From Nitrospira sp. (lineage in GTDB: Bacteria > Nitrospirota > Nitrospiria > Nitrospirales > Nitrospiraceae): a stretch of DNA of 64,000 nucleotides. Position numbers and translations under genes: made by a program. The notes under the pieces are model-generated. The model did no database searches, was not told the DNA's origin, and saw only the letters and a list, made by a program, of their open reading frames with translations. This document shows positions 25,739 through 35,417 of this stretch, in pieces (position 1 is the first letter of the stretch; each line of letters starts with the position of its first letter). The DNA lies in contig VGXC01000007.1 of the NCBI GenBank assembly GCA_016873495.1, positions 32,290-96,289 of the forward strand, given 5' to 3'.

Positions 25739-26329
25739 TCACACACTCGGACGTTTGGGTGTCCGTTCGGTCAGTTTCCGAAGCGACAGGAACGGACTGT
25801 CCTGCTGCTCCTCGGGGCACGCGCACCGGCGTTCGTTGAGATCTTGCCCGCAGGTCGGGCAAAGTCCACGGCAATCTTCGCGGCAGAGCGGCTGCATAGG
25901 CGTCGCCAAGATAACCTGTTCCCGCAGCATCTCGGCCAGCTCCAGCCGATCCCCCACCAGCGAGTAGGGCTCCTCTTCATCCTCGATCGTCGCATCGGCC
26001 TCGGATTCCTCTTCCTCGCTGCGCGGCTTCGCCCGCTTCGTTTGCGGCTTCGCCGGTGGCGCTTCGCCCAGATAGTCGGCCGTAAACGGAATGCGGGCCG
26101 GCTCGTCGTAATCGTTCAGGCAGCGGACGCACTGGCGCACGAACGTCCCGGCCAACAGGCCGCTGACATGCACGGCGCGGCCGACCTTCGCGATGTCGAT
26201 CGCCAGGTCGAACTCCCCGCGCACGCGGGCGTCGTCGGGTTCCAGATGCAGCTCATCAGGCTGCGCCGTGCAGCTCACCTGCAACCCTTCAGCCGGAATC
26301 TCTGAGAGGTGCGGGCTGGGTAACGCCAT
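25739..26329 (-). CDS. yceD: YceD/DUF177 family protein
   Basis: YceD proteins are linked to 23S rRNA handling and sit upstream of rpmF. The motif CVRCLNDYDEP and the C-terminal cysteines (LCREDCRGLCPTCG) are typical. An acidic linker occupies the middle. The start is uncertain: the ATG used is 13 bases from GAGGAGG, while an in-frame GTG six codons upstream is too close to it. 196 residues. Confidence 0.88.
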   Translation of the reverse strand: MALPSPHLSEIPAEGLQVSCTAQPDELHLEPDDARVRGEFDLAIDIAKVGRAVHVSGLLAGTFVRQCVRCLNDYDEPARIPFTADYLGEAPPAKPQTKRAKPRSEEEESEADATIEDEEEPYSLVGDRLELAEMLREQVILATPMQPLCREDCRGLCPTCGQDLNERRCACPEEQQDSPFLSLRKLTERTPKRPSV

Positions 26330-26430
26330 GGGACTCGTCACGCCTCCTCGACGCACCGCGACCGGTCTATACCCGGTCGCCATCGAGAAGTCAAACCACA
26401 GCAGGGCGCACGCCCCGCCGCTGATCGTGC

Positions 26431-26658
26431 CTACCGCTCCTCGGCGAACGCCAGCATGGCGATCGAGCGCGCGCGCTTGATCGCGATCGTCAACTCCCGC
26501 TGGTGCCCCATGCAGTTGCCGGAAATCCGGCGCGGGACGATCCGGCCACGCTCTGTGAGAAAGTTTCGCAACAGGCCGATGTCTTTGAAATCAATCGGCA
26601 TCTTCTCGTGGCAGAACCGACAGACTCGCCGGCGCTGAAATAACCGTCCTCGCTCCAC
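26431..26658 (-). CDS. rpsR: 30S ribosomal protein S18
   Basis: The 75-residue protein contains CRFC (C13, C16), [10 protein letters not shown] and [12 protein letters not shown]. The GTG start follows GGAGGGATCGA. It ends the rpsF-ssb-rpsR group; S18 pairs with S6 on the ribosome. Confidence 0.95.
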   Translation of the reverse strand: MERGRLFQRRRVCRFCHEKMPIDFKDIGLLRNFLTERGRIVPRRISGNCMGHQRELTIAIKRARSIAMLAFAEER

Positions 26659-26692
26659 TCGATCCCTCCGTTATCAATCCAATGACAATCAA

Positions 26693-27085
26693 TTATTGGG
26701 GAATGTCTTCTTCGAAGCCCGGCTCTTCCGGATGCGCCGCCTCTCCGCCCGCCTCTTGTCGCTTGGGCAAGAAGTTGACGGTCTGGGCCACGACCTCGTG
26801 CTTGCTGCGCTTTTGTCCGTCTTCCGTTTCCCAGCGACGCTGCTGCAGCCGGCCGTCCACAATCACGCCGCTGCCCTTGCTCAAGTACTGCCCGCAGTGT
26901 TCCGCCGACTTGCCGAACACCACGATGTCGATGAAACAGACTTCCTCCTTAAGTTCCTCGCCCTGGCGAAACTTGCGATTGACGGCCAAGCCGAAACTGG
27001 CCACCGGCGTCCCGCTGGGCGTATAGCGAAGCTCGGGATTTTTCGTCAGATTCCCGATCAGGATGACCTTGTTGAACCCGGTCAC
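26693..27085 (-). CDS. ssb: single-stranded DNA-binding protein
   Basis: The OB-fold fills most of the 130 residues (FNKVILIGNLTKNPELR, FIDIVVFGK). The tail is short and acidic and ends EEDIPQ; the usual last residue of this partner-binding tip is Phe, so the tip is altered. The GTG start overlaps the rpsF stop. Confidence 0.93.
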   Translation of the reverse strand: MTGFNKVILIGNLTKNPELRYTPSGTPVASFGLAVNRKFRQGEELKEEVCFIDIVVFGKSAEHCGQYLSKGSGVIVDGRLQQRRWETEDGQKRSKHEVVAQTVNFLPKRQEAGGEAAHPEEPGFEEDIPQ

Positions 27086-27414
27086 GCCGCCGGTTCCTTG
27101 ACGTCGCTCGCCGGCTTGTTCGCGGCGCCCAAGTCCTGCTTGACCGTCAAGAACTTGAGAATGGAGTCCTCGAGTCGGTAGGACCGTTCCAGCTCGTTCA
27201 CGACCCCGCCCGCAGACTTGAAATGGAAATAGACGAACGTGCCCTTGCGCTCGCGCTTGACCTCATAGGCAAGCTTCTTCTTGCCCCAATTCTCAAGCTT
27301 GAGGAGCTGGGCCCCGGATTTCTCCAGGACGCTTTTCATCTTTTCGATGAGCTTGTTGGTATCTTCGTCGGAAAGCGTGGTGCGAACGACAAAAATAGAC
27401 TCGTAGATCGACAT
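27082..27414 (-). CDS. rpsF: 30S ribosomal protein S6
   Basis: S6 is 110 residues with YESIFVVRTTLSDE at the start and the LAYEVKRERKGTFVYFHF core. It is the first gene of the group with ssb and rpsR. Its leader contains stem-loops that could serve autoregulation by S6/S18, but I cannot confirm the known motif. Confidence 0.95.
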   Translation of the reverse strand: MSIYESIFVVRTTLSDEDTNKLIEKMKSVLEKSGAQLLKLENWGKKKLAYEVKRERKGTFVYFHFKSAGGVVNELERSYRLEDSILKFLTVKQDLGAANKPASDVKEPAA

Positions 27415-27503
27415 ACTCAGACCTCCTCATGGACCATTGCGCACATGGGCCCCAGGACCGGGCCTGGAGCGAGGGGCACGGGGAGTCCCGTGCAGCGGAC
27501 CGG

Positions 27504-27533
27504 ACCCTACCACAGCCCCGGAGAAGCTGTCAA
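27504..27533 (-). promoter_or_regulatory. promoter of rpsF-ssb-rpsR
   Basis: On the minus strand, a perfect TTGACA (27533-27528) is 18 bases from TAGGGT (27509-27504). The -10 is weak. A 7-bp stem (GCACGGG with CCCGTGC) follows in the leader. Confidence 0.45.
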
Positions 27534-27554
27534 ATACAGCACCCAGAGCGTCCC

Positions 27555-28646
27555 TCATACGTTGAAGCGGAAATAGACAATGTCGGCTTCCTTGATCACA
27601 TAATCTTTGCCTTCCAGCCGGAACAGGCCCTTTTCTTTGACGCGGGCCTCCGAACGGCAGGCGAGCAAATCGTCGTAGTGGTAGACCTCGGCGCGGATGA
27701 AGCCTCGCTCCATGTCCGAATGGATCTTTCCCGCCGCCTGCGGGGCCTTGGTCCCGGTCACGATCGGCCAGGCGCGGGACTCCGTTTCCCCGGCGGTGAA
27801 GAACGTCGTGAGGTTCAACAGCGCGTACGCTTCGCGCGTCAGCCGCACGAGGCCGGACTCCGTCAAACCCAGTTCTTTCAAATAGTCGACCCGCTCCGCC
27901 TCTGGCAGGGACGCCAGTTCCGCCTCCAGTTGGCCGCAGATCGTCACCACCCGCGCCCCACGCTTGGCGGCATACTCGCGCACCTCGCTCACAAGCGGCT
28001 CGTCGGCCACGGTCTGTTCCGATACGTTCGCCACAAACAACACCGGTTTGGCGGCGAGCAACTGACAGTCGTCGAGCATGGCCCGCTCGTCCGGCGTGAA
28101 GGACAAGTTGCCAAGCCATTCCCCCTTGTCCAACCGCTCTATGAGCGTCTGCATGAAGGCCATCTCGGCCGCCGCCTTCTTATCGCCCGCCCGAACCTTC
28201 TTCTCAGTCTTTTGCTTGCGGCGATCGAGGGTGTCCAGATCGGCCAGGATCAATTCGGTTTCAATCGTGCCGATATCGCGGAGAGGATTGACGCTGCCGC
28301 TCACATGCACCACGTCGGTGCCTTGAAAGCACCGGACCACGTGCACCAGGGCATCCACTTCCCGAATATGCCCCAGGAACTGATTGCCCAACCCCTCCCC
28401 CTTGCTCGCCCCCTCGACCAGGCCGGCGATGTCGCGCACTTCCAAGGTACTGGGCGTCGTTTTCTTGGAGGAAAAGATCTCTGTAAGTTTGAGCAGGCGC
28501 GGGTCCGGCACCGGCGCGATCCCGGTATTGGGGTCCACCGTCGCGAACGGATAATTGGCCGCGAGCGCAGTGCCGCCCACGAGGGCGTTGAAGACGGTCG
28601 TCTTCCCCACGTTCGGCAGTCCGATCATTCCGCAACACAACCCCAT
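27555..28646 (-). CDS. ychF: redox-regulated ATPase YchF (OLA1 family)
   Basis: YchF is a ribosome-associated P-loop ATPase. GLPNVGKT is at residues 9-16, followed by NYPFATVDPNTG; the C-terminal TGS domain ends ADIVYFRFNV. 363 residues is standard. It is followed by the rpsF promoter and preceded by pth. Confidence 0.95.
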   Translation of the reverse strand: MGLCCGMIGLPNVGKTTVFNALVGGTALAANYPFATVDPNTGIAPVPDPRLLKLTEIFSSKKTTPSTLEVRDIAGLVEGASKGEGLGNQFLGHIREVDALVHVVRCFQGTDVVHVSGSVNPLRDIGTIETELILADLDTLDRRKQKTEKKVRAGDKKAAAEMAFMQTLIERLDKGEWLGNLSFTPDERAMLDDCQLLAAKPVLFVANVSEQTVADEPLVSEVREYAAKRGARVVTICGQLEAELASLPEAERVDYLKELGLTESGLVRLTREAYALLNLTTFFTAGETESRAWPIVTGTKAPQAAGKIHSDMERGFIRAEVYHYDDLLACRSEARVKEKGLFRLEGKDYVIKEADIVYFRFNV

Positions 28647-28664
28647 GGATGCTCCTGAGCTCCG

Positions 28665-28696
28665 CCTATCAGCTATTCGCCATCAGCTATCGGCTC
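28665..28696. repeat. heptamer-phased array (ATCAGCT type) at the pth stop
   Basis: Seven-base units ATCAGCT, ATTCGCC, ATCAGCT and ATCGGCT. The last codons of pth (EPIADGE) and its stop codon lie within the array. Confidence 0.65.
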
Positions 28697-29317
28697 TTTG
28701 GCATTAAATTGATTCATGGCCGCCGCCACGCCCTCGGTCAGCAGGCACTCCAACGCCAGCACGGCTTGTTCGACCATCGCGTCGACTTGAGGTACTTCGT
28801 CCGGCAAAAAGGGAGCCAGCACATAGTCGGCCGCCTCGATCCCGATGGGCGGGCGTCCGACGCCGAGCTTCACCCGACAAATCTCGTCCGTGTCCAGGGT
28901 GGTGATGAGGGAAAGGATGCCGTTATGGCCGCCGGGGCCTCCGCGGCGCTTGATACGCAGGCGCCCCAGCGGCAGATCGAGGTCGTCGTGGACGACGATC
29001 ACGTGGTCGGGCAATTGCTCGGCGGAAAGGCCGAGGGCGTCCGCTATCGCTTTGACGGCGGGCCCGGATTGATTCATCCAGGCGAGGGGCAAGGCCAGGT
29101 TTACGTCTATCTGCCTGTCCGGCGGCCCGACCAGGCCGCGGCCCTGGCGTGCACCTCCGACCGGCTTGAGAGGGATCGCCCAGCGTGCCGACGCACGTTC
29201 CAACGTTCGAAACCCGACATTGTGCCGGGTCTCTGCGTAGCGATCGCCGGGATTGCCGAGCCCTACAATCAGGCATGAAATATCGGGGCTTTGACCTTTT
29301 CCGGCTTCGAGGTTCAC
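28673..29317 (-). CDS. pth: peptidyl-tRNA hydrolase
   Basis: Pth frees tRNA from dropped peptidyl-tRNA. The catalytic His is H32 (TRHNVGF), with the conserved Asn in MNQSG, the HDDLDLP motif and GGHNG. The length, 214 residues, is a little above usual. The C-terminal residues come from a heptamer array. The GTG start has a weak ribosome-binding site. Confidence 0.93.
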   Translation of the reverse strand: MNLEAGKGQSPDISCLIVGLGNPGDRYAETRHNVGFRTLERASARWAIPLKPVGGARQGRGLVGPPDRQIDVNLALPLAWMNQSGPAVKAIADALGLSAEQLPDHVIVVHDDLDLPLGRLRIKRRGGPGGHNGILSLITTLDTDEICRVKLGVGRPPIGIEAADYVLAPFLPDEVPQVDAMVEQAVLALECLLTEGVAAAMNQFNAKEPIADGE

Positions 29318-29390
29318 TGCACGCTGTATGGGTGAGCGAGCGCCTGTTGGTTAAATGCCAATGCCCCGGCCACGAGCTAGGACAGCAAGT

Positions 29391-30179
29391 CTACTTCTTC
29401 TTTTCCTCCTTGCCCCCTTCTTTCTTTTCACCGGCCTTGGCGCCGGCGGCCGCTTCCTTCTTCTCGCCCTTCTCGCCGGCCTTGACTTCGCCACCGGGCG
29501 CAGCCGCCTTCTCCGCCCCTTCCGCCCCTTCTTCCTTGCCCTTGCCGATGACTTCCGGCTCCTTGCCTTCTTCCACGCCGACGCCGCTGGTCAATAGCGC
29601 TTCCAACTTAGCTTCGGAGATCGGCGCGGCCACGCTTACTACCATCTGTTCGGCCTCGTCCAGAATCTTGACCCCTGCGACCGCCGTCAATTCCTTCACG
29701 TGCACTCCCTGGCCGATGGCCAGGTTCGAGGCATCCACTTCGATCGCGTCCGGCAGCGCGGCGGGCAAGCACTCAATGTGCAACTCGCGCAAGTTGTGGT
29801 GCAGCACCCCGCCTTCCTTTACCCCGGCCGGCATGCCCCCCACGACACTGACCGGCACCTTCACCCGGATCGGCTTGGTCATGGAGATTTCGAACAGGTC
29901 GACATGCAACAACTCGCCCGACACCGGATCGACTTGATATTCCCGCAGGAGCGCGGTCCGATTGGGTTTGGACGCAGCCCCGGTGAGGCTCAGGTTGATG
30001 AGCGCCGTGCTGCCGGCATGGCCGCGCAGAACCTTGATCACCGACGTCGGATCCACCGTCAGCAGGAGACACTCCCCTTCACCGTAGAGCACGGCCGGCA
30101 CCTTGCCGTTCCGCCGCAACTGCCGGGCCGCGCCCTTGCCCGCCTTTTCTCTGACCTCTGCCGTCAAATCGAATTTCAT
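29391..30179 (-). CDS. rplY: 50S ribosomal protein L25 (general stress protein Ctc type)
   Basis: This is the long L25 type with an N-terminal 5S rRNA-binding domain and a C-terminal TL5-like domain. The last 55 residues or so (from about 205) are a low-complexity tail of Lys, Glu, Gly and Ala, more extended than I would expect for the family. The ATG (MKFDLTAEVR) is preferred to a start six codons upstream because GGAGACAG fits it. 262 residues. Confidence 0.93.
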   Translation of the reverse strand: MKFDLTAEVREKAGKGAARQLRRNGKVPAVLYGEGECLLLTVDPTSVIKVLRGHAGSTALINLSLTGAASKPNRTALLREYQVDPVSGELLHVDLFEISMTKPIRVKVPVSVVGGMPAGVKEGGVLHHNLRELHIECLPAALPDAIEVDASNLAIGQGVHVKELTAVAGVKILDEAEQMVVSVAAPISEAKLEALLTSGVGVEEGKEPEVIGKGKEEGAEGAEKAAAPGGEVKAGEKGEKKEAAAGAKAGEKKEGGKEEKKK

Positions 30180-30193
30180 GATCTGTCTCCATA

Positions 30194-30252
30194 CCAAGCT
30201 TGCTTGAGCCGCCCGCTTCGATCAAATGCAGGCGGAGTGGTTTTTTGTTTCC
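30194..30252 (+). repeat. short hairpin element with TTCGATCAAAT loop, copy 2
   Basis: Same loop and flanks as 5881-5937, but the arms are CCGCC-C-GC and GC-A-GGCGG. A T-run (TTTTTT) follows on the plus strand. It lies between prs and rplY. Confidence 0.7.
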
Positions 30253-30308
30253 TGGAACTATCCTTCAAGCCCATAATCAATTGCCGGCAGCGGTTCGCAT
30301 TCGCTTAT

Positions 30309-31250
30309 TTACGCAAAGAGCGAGCTGACCGATTCCTCCGCGTGGATCCTAGTAATGGCTTCGCCCAGCAGCGGCGCCACCGACAGGACCCGCAGCTTGG
30401 GGCATTGCTGCTCTTTCCCGTTCAACGGGATCGTATTCGTCACGACGATTTCCGTCAGGCACGAGGCCCGCAGCCGCTCCAACGCCGGACCCGACAGGAC
30501 CGCATGGGTACAGCCGGCCCAGACATTGCGGGCGCCTTTGTCTGCACAGGCCTGGGCGCCTTGCACGATCGTGCCGGCCGTGTCGATCATATCATCCAGC
30601 AACAAGGCATTGCGTCCCTCGACGTCGCCGATGATATTCATGACCTGCGCGTTGTTCGGCCCCTCGCGCCGCTTGTCGATAATTGCCAGTTGCGCCTGCA
30701 GGCGCTTGGCGAAGGCTCTCGCCCGCTCCACTCCGCCGGCGTCCGGCGATACTACGGTCAAATCCTCCCCCCCATGATTGCTGATGTAATCCAGCAAGAC
30801 TGGCAGGGCATAGAGATGGTCCACCGGGATGTTGAAAAATCCCTGAATCTGCCCCGCGTGCAGATCCATCGTCAGCACACGATCGGCTCCCGCCGTCGTG
30901 ATCAAGTCCGCCATCAACTTGGCGGTGATCGGCACCCGCGGCTGATCCTTGCGGTCCTGCCGGGCATAGCCGAAGTAGGGAATCACTGCCGTGATCCGGT
31001 AGGCCGACGAGCGCTTGAGCGCATCGATCATGATCAAGAGTTCGAGGATCGACGTATTGACCGGGGGGCAGCAGGACTGCATGACGAACACGTCGGCGCC
31101 CCGGACGTTTTCCTCGATCCGGACCCGGATCTCCCCGTCGCTGAAGGAAGACACCGTCGCCTCGCCGAGCGCGATGCCCAGATACCCGCAGATTTCCTTA
31201 GCTAAAGCCGGGTTCGAGTTCCCGCAAAACAGCTTCAGCGCCTTTTCCAT
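30309..31250 (-). CDS. prs: ribose-phosphate pyrophosphokinase
   Basis: Prs makes PRPP from ribose 5-phosphate and [22 protein letters not shown], and the PRPP motif ([13 protein letters not shown]) are present. 313 residues. The ATG follows GGAGGGGTGTC. Gene order prs-rplY-pth-ychF is common. Confidence 0.95.
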   Translation of the reverse strand: MEKALKLFCGNSNPALAKEICGYLGIALGEATVSSFSDGEIRVRIEENVRGADVFVMQSCCPPVNTSILELLIMIDALKRSSAYRITAVIPYFGYARQDRKDQPRVPITAKLMADLITTAGADRVLTMDLHAGQIQGFFNIPVDHLYALPVLLDYISNHGGEDLTVVSPDAGGVERARAFAKRLQAQLAIIDKRREGPNNAQVMNIIGDVEGRNALLLDDMIDTAGTIVQGAQACADKGARNVWAGCTHAVLSGPALERLRASCLTEIVVTNTIPLNGKEQQCPKLRVLSVAPLLGEAITRIHAEESVSSLFA

Positions 31251-31383
31251 GACACCCCTCCTCCAAATCGGCGCACCAAAGCCGCCCTCCCTCAATGGGT
31301 GGTCATGACAAGAATCGCCACTGTATCGGAAAAGAAAGGAGCCTGTCAACCGACGACAGACCGACGGGCGATTCGGTCAGAAA

Positions 31384-32313
31384 CTAGCCGCAGGTCAGCG
31401 GGCCGGTTCCGGCCGGAGCCGCAAACGCCCGGCGGCCCTCGGACCCGCCCACCAGATCCCTGGCGCGAACCGCCGCCGCCTCGTCATGGAAAATACCGAA
31501 GACGGTGGCGCCGCTTCCGGACAGCAGGGCCCCCTCCGCCCCGGCGAGCAGCAACTCCGTCTTAATCGCGGTGAGCGCCGGATGGACCGGGGCCAGAGCG
31601 CCTTCAAAGTCATTCTCCATCAGCGGGACCACCTCGTTCCAGGACAGCCGGTCGCGCCCCACGAGCTTGACGAGTGACGCCGAAAGCGGCCGCACCTCGC
31701 GGCGCGACTCGGCCAGACACTGGTAGGCCCAACGCGTTTCGATGGGAAACCCGGGGTTCACCAACACGACCCATCGCATGCCGACCACCGTCATCGGGGC
31801 CACGTCCTCGCCCCTGCCCCGCACCCGGGCACAGGGCGCAAATAAAAAGAACGGCACATCGCTGCCCAGCAACTCCCCCAGCTTGGCCATTTCGCTGACG
31901 GACCAGCCGAGACCCAATAGATGATTCAACGCCACGATGGTCGCGGCGGCGTCGCTGCTGCCCCCGCCGAGCCCGCCTCCCATCGGAATCCGTTTGGTGA
32001 GATGGATGTCCACCGCCTGGGGGGGACGGCCCTGAGCCGCAGCCCGCTCCAACACCAGCTCGGCGGCGCGCCGAACCAGGTTGCTCCCGTCCGTCGGCAG
32101 AGTCGGATCGTCGCAGGCAAGTCGGACCGGGGACGAAGCGGCAGGCTCCGCCGTGAGCCGAACGCGCAGATCGTCCTCCAGGGCCACCGTGTGCATGAGC
32201 GACCAGAGGTTATGGTAACCATCGGGCCGCCGGTCCAGGACTCGGAGGACCAGATTCACCTTGGCCGGAGCCCGGACCAGCACTGTTCGCTCGCCCATGC
32301 TGCTACTCATCAT
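31384..32313 (-). CDS. ispE: 4-diphosphocytidyl-2-C-methyl-D-erythritol kinase
   Basis: IspE phosphorylates CDP-methylerythritol in the MEP isoprenoid pathway. APAKVNL near the start and PMGGGLGGGSSDAA (the GHMP ATP loop) are clear. About 309 residues. The first five or six codons (MMSSSM) derive from a heptamer array, so the true start may be the ATG of MGERTVLV. Confidence 0.94.
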   Translation of the reverse strand: MMSSSMGERTVLVRAPAKVNLVLRVLDRRPDGYHNLWSLMHTVALEDDLRVRLTAEPAASSPVRLACDDPTLPTDGSNLVRRAAELVLERAAAQGRPPQAVDIHLTKRIPMGGGLGGGSSDAAATIVALNHLLGLGWSVSEMAKLGELLGSDVPFFLFAPCARVRGRGEDVAPMTVVGMRWVVLVNPGFPIETRWAYQCLAESRREVRPLSASLVKLVGRDRLSWNEVVPLMENDFEGALAPVHPALTAIKTELLLAGAEGALLSGSGATVFGIFHDEAAAVRARDLVGGSEGRRAFAAPAGTGPLTCG

Positions 32314-32333
32314 TCGTCGCTCATCATTCAGTC
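32304..32333. repeat. heptamer-phased array (TCATCAT type) at the ispE start
   Basis: Units TCATCAT, TCGTCGC, TCATCAT and TCAGTCT lie across the ispE start and the 3' side of pilR. Shorter than the other arrays and without a clear second arm. Confidence 0.55.
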
Positions 32334-32337
32334 TTGC

Positions 32338-33723
32338 TTAATCGTCCCGTCCGCCTTTGATGGCGTACTTCTCGAGGCGATAGCGGAAGGAACGCGTGTT
32401 GAGCTTCAGCAGCCGAGCCGCTTTTTTCTTGACCCATTGGGCCCGTTCCAGGGCTTTGAGCAAGAGATCCTTTTCGATGCGGTTGATCAGCTCTTCCAAA
32501 TCCAGCCCATCGCTTGGCAGATCGGTGGGATAGCCGCCCTTGGACGGAGCCGCCGGGCGATGGAGCCAACTGTTGATGTCGTCTTCCGAAATCTGAGGGC
32601 CGGAGGCAAAAGCGACCGCCCGTTCGATGAGGTTCTCCATTTCCCGCACATTGCCCCGCCATTCATGCGCCAGAAGCAGATGCATGGCCCCGGGGGTCAA
32701 CTCCGGAACCGGCTTGCCGTTCGCCTTGGCGAATCGTTCTAAAAAATGTTTGGCAAGCAGCGGAATATCCCCCGTTCGCATGCGCAAGGGCGGCAAGTGG
32801 ATCGGAATCACGTCGAGCCGGTAATAAAGGTCCTCGCGGAAGCTCCCGTCCGCCACCGCCTTCTCCAAGTCCTTGTTGGTGGCCGCGACGATGCGCACGT
32901 CCACTTTCAGATCGCGGGTCCCGCCGACCCGGCGCAACTCGCGCTCCTGGATGACCCGCAGCAGCTTGACCTGCATCGTCGGCGTGGTTTCACCGATCTC
33001 GTCCAGAAAAATAGTCCCGCCGTTGGCGACCTCGAACAAGCCGGCCTTGTTGGACACGGCTCCCGTGAACGAGCCCTTCATATGTCCGAACAACTCGCTT
33101 TCCAGTAACGGCTCCGGCAAGGCCCCGCAGTTGATGGCCACGAAGGGAAGCCGGCTGCGCACGCTGTTGTAGTGGATCGCCCGCGCCACCAGTTCCTTGC
33201 CCGTCCCGCTTTCTCCGCAGATCAGCACATTGCTCTTGCTGTCCGCCACCTTGCGGACCATGTCGAAGACTTTTTGCATCGCGTCGCTCTGGCCCACGAT
33301 CTGGGCAAACGAGGACTGACCGGCCAGTTCCCGCTTGAGCAGCATGTTTTCGGTCGAGAGGCGCCGTTTCTCCAGCGCGTTGCGGATGATCAGCTGGACT
33401 TCGTCTACCTGGAAGGGCTTGGTCAGGTAATCGTAGGCTCCCCGCTTCATCGCCTCGACCGCGGTCTCGGTGGATGCGAACGCGGTGATGACCAGCACGA
33501 CCGTATCCGGGGAGGAATCCTTGACCGCCTTGAGCACGTCCAATCCGCCCATCTTCGGCATCTTGAGGTCGGTAATGACCAGGTCGAAGATGTCCTTGCT
33601 CAACTGGGCAACGGCCTCTTCCCTGTCGGCGGCGACCGTCACGCCATACCCGGCGCGTTTGAGCATGATGCTTAGCACATCCCGCATACTCTGTTCGTCG
33701 TCAACGATTAGGATCTTTTCCAC
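32338..33723 (-). CDS. pilR: sigma54-dependent response regulator, PilR-like
   Basis: A receiver domain (D8, D9, phospho-acceptor D52) is followed by an AAA+ domain with Walker A GESGTGKE at 170-177 and the sigma54 contact loop GSFTGA at 217-222, then a Fis-type helix-turn-helix at the C-terminus. 461 residues. The GSFTGA variant and the kinase partner upstream fit PilR, which activates pilin genes. It overlaps the kinase gene by 16 bases. The window itself carries only pilC, about 2 kb upstream. Confidence 0.85.
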   Translation of the reverse strand: MEKILIVDDEQSMRDVLSIMLKRAGYGVTVAADREEAVAQLSKDIFDLVITDLKMPKMGGLDVLKAVKDSSPDTVVLVITAFASTETAVEAMKRGAYDYLTKPFQVDEVQLIIRNALEKRRLSTENMLLKRELAGQSSFAQIVGQSDAMQKVFDMVRKVADSKSNVLICGESGTGKELVARAIHYNSVRSRLPFVAINCGALPEPLLESELFGHMKGSFTGAVSNKAGLFEVANGGTIFLDEIGETTPTMQVKLLRVIQERELRRVGGTRDLKVDVRIVAATNKDLEKAVADGSFREDLYYRLDVIPIHLPPLRMRTGDIPLLAKHFLERFAKANGKPVPELTPGAMHLLLAHEWRGNVREMENLIERAVAFASGPQISEDDINSWLHRPAAPSKGGYPTDLPSDGLDLEELINRIEKDLLLKALERAQWVKKKAARLLKLNTRSFRYRLEKYAIKGGRDD

Positions 33724-35417
33724 GGTTCCCTACTCCATGGTTCTCGTCCTTCGTACCAGAGGCGCGGCCCCTCCTGGGCCGACACCGGCAGGCACACCAC
33801 GAAACGCGAGCCCTTGCCCTCCTGGCTATCCACTCGAATCCAGCCGCCGTGCAGATCCACGATCCGGTGTACGGCAGCCAGTCCGAGTCCGGACCCCTCT
33901 CGCTTGGTCGTAAAGAACGGCAGGAAGATCTTGTCCAGCGCTTCGCTCTTGATGCCCTCCCCCGTATCGTAGAAAGCGATTTCGATCACGTCGCCGCTCC
34001 GCGCGCCGGCCCCCACCCACCGGCGCCCCGTCGAGATCGTCAGCTGGCCGCCCGCCGGCATGGCCTCGAAGGCGTTGGTGGCCAGATTCCAGAACACCTG
34101 TTTGATCTGATCCGGGTCGACGCGGGCGGTCATGGGCCCCGGCCTCAGCTGTGGAGTAACCTGGATATCCGGGCGCGAGGCCGCTTGATGGCGAAGCAAA
34201 TCCAGCGTCTCGCTCAGCACTTCGTTGACATCGCACTCCTTCAGATTGAGCGCCGGGGGGCGCGCATAGAACAAAAACTCCGTCACGATGGCATCCAGCC
34301 GCGTCGCTTCGCGCACGGCGATGTCCATGAGCCGGGCGTTCGTCTCCTCCAGCGCCACATCCCGCCGCAGCATCTGCATGGCGCCGGCCAGCGCAGCCAG
34401 AGGATTGCGGATCTCATGGGCCATCCCGGCCGACATTTCACCCAGCGTGGCCAGCCATTCTTTGCGGCGCATCTCCTCCTGCATATCCCGGATTTGGGTC
34501 AAATCCTTGAACATCCCGACCAGGCCCGTCCGGACTCCCTGTTCCGTCAGGGGCGACAGGGTCATGCCCAGCACCAGCCGGGTGCCGTCGGCGCGTTTCC
34601 CCTCCGCTTCGAACGTGTGCGGCGCCGTCAAGTTGGCCGGAACCGCGCCGAAGAGATCCCCCTGTTGCCAGTCGAACACCTCCCACCAGGGCCGGCCCAA
34701 CACCGCGTCCATGGTATGTCCGGTCGTGTCCTGCGCGGCGCGGTTGAAGGAGGTGATCCGCCCTTCCGGATCCGTGGCAAACAAGCCGCTGCTGATACTT
34801 TGCACGACGTTCTCGTGGAACGCTTGCAGGCGGACCAGCCCCCGTTCCTTCTCGATCAGCGATTGGCCGGTGCGCCGCAGCTGCTCGGCCAACGTCCCGC
34901 TGAGCCAACCCACCAGAACCAGGGCCAAGCCGTTCAACGACAGGGCCTGGATGGTTTCCGCCGGGGACAGCCGGCTGGGCAACAGCCACCCATGGCCCGC
35001 CAGCAGCCCGTAGAGCTGGATGTTGGTGAGTACGCCAAACAGAATCACCGAGACCCCGGCCGTGATCAGGCCGCCCCGGCGGCGCAGGATCAAGCTTGCC
35101 AGGGCGACGGTGATGACGTAGAGCGGGGAAAAGGGACTTTCGACGCTCCCCGTGCTGGCGACCAGGAACGTCTCCAGCAGCAAATCTATCCCCACCTGAA
35201 AGGAGGCGAACGGCCGCAGGGCCCGGGGCTCGGTCAGGTACCGGAGCGTCAACGCATAGGCGATCGTGATCGCATAGGTAAAGACGATCAATGCGTAGAA
35301 CGTGAACACCAGTTCGCCCTTGGCGATCTGGAAGGCCAGCGAGAGTCCGAGCAGCAGCGTGACCACCACCACCCGCAGGCCCATCAACCAATGCAGTTTG
35401 CCCCGCAGGTCTTCCAT
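33708..35417 (-). CDS. pilS: membrane sensor histidine kinase, PilS-like
   Basis: The N-terminal part (about residues 1-180) has about six membrane segments, followed by a PAS domain (about 200-310), the HisKA domain with H334 in HEIRNP, and a C-terminal HATPase. It fits PilS, partner of PilR, which senses pilin in the membrane. 569 residues. The assignment rests on architecture and the neighbouring pilR and pilC. Confidence 0.82.
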   Translation of the reverse strand: MEDLRGKLHWLMGLRVVVVTLLLGLSLAFQIAKGELVFTFYALIVFTYAITIAYALTLRYLTEPRALRPFASFQVGIDLLLETFLVASTGSVESPFSPLYVITVALASLILRRRGGLITAGVSVILFGVLTNIQLYGLLAGHGWLLPSRLSPAETIQALSLNGLALVLVGWLSGTLAEQLRRTGQSLIEKERGLVRLQAFHENVVQSISSGLFATDPEGRITSFNRAAQDTTGHTMDAVLGRPWWEVFDWQQGDLFGAVPANLTAPHTFEAEGKRADGTRLVLGMTLSPLTEQGVRTGLVGMFKDLTQIRDMQEEMRRKEWLATLGEMSAGMAHEIRNPLAALAGAMQMLRRDVALEETNARLMDIAVREATRLDAIVTEFLFYARPPALNLKECDVNEVLSETLDLLRHQAASRPDIQVTPQLRPGPMTARVDPDQIKQVFWNLATNAFEAMPAGGQLTISTGRRWVGAGARSGDVIEIAFYDTGEGIKSEALDKIFLPFFTTKREGSGLGLAAVHRIVDLHGGWIRVDSQEGKGSRFVVCLPVSAQEGPRLWYEGREPWSREPWKRS

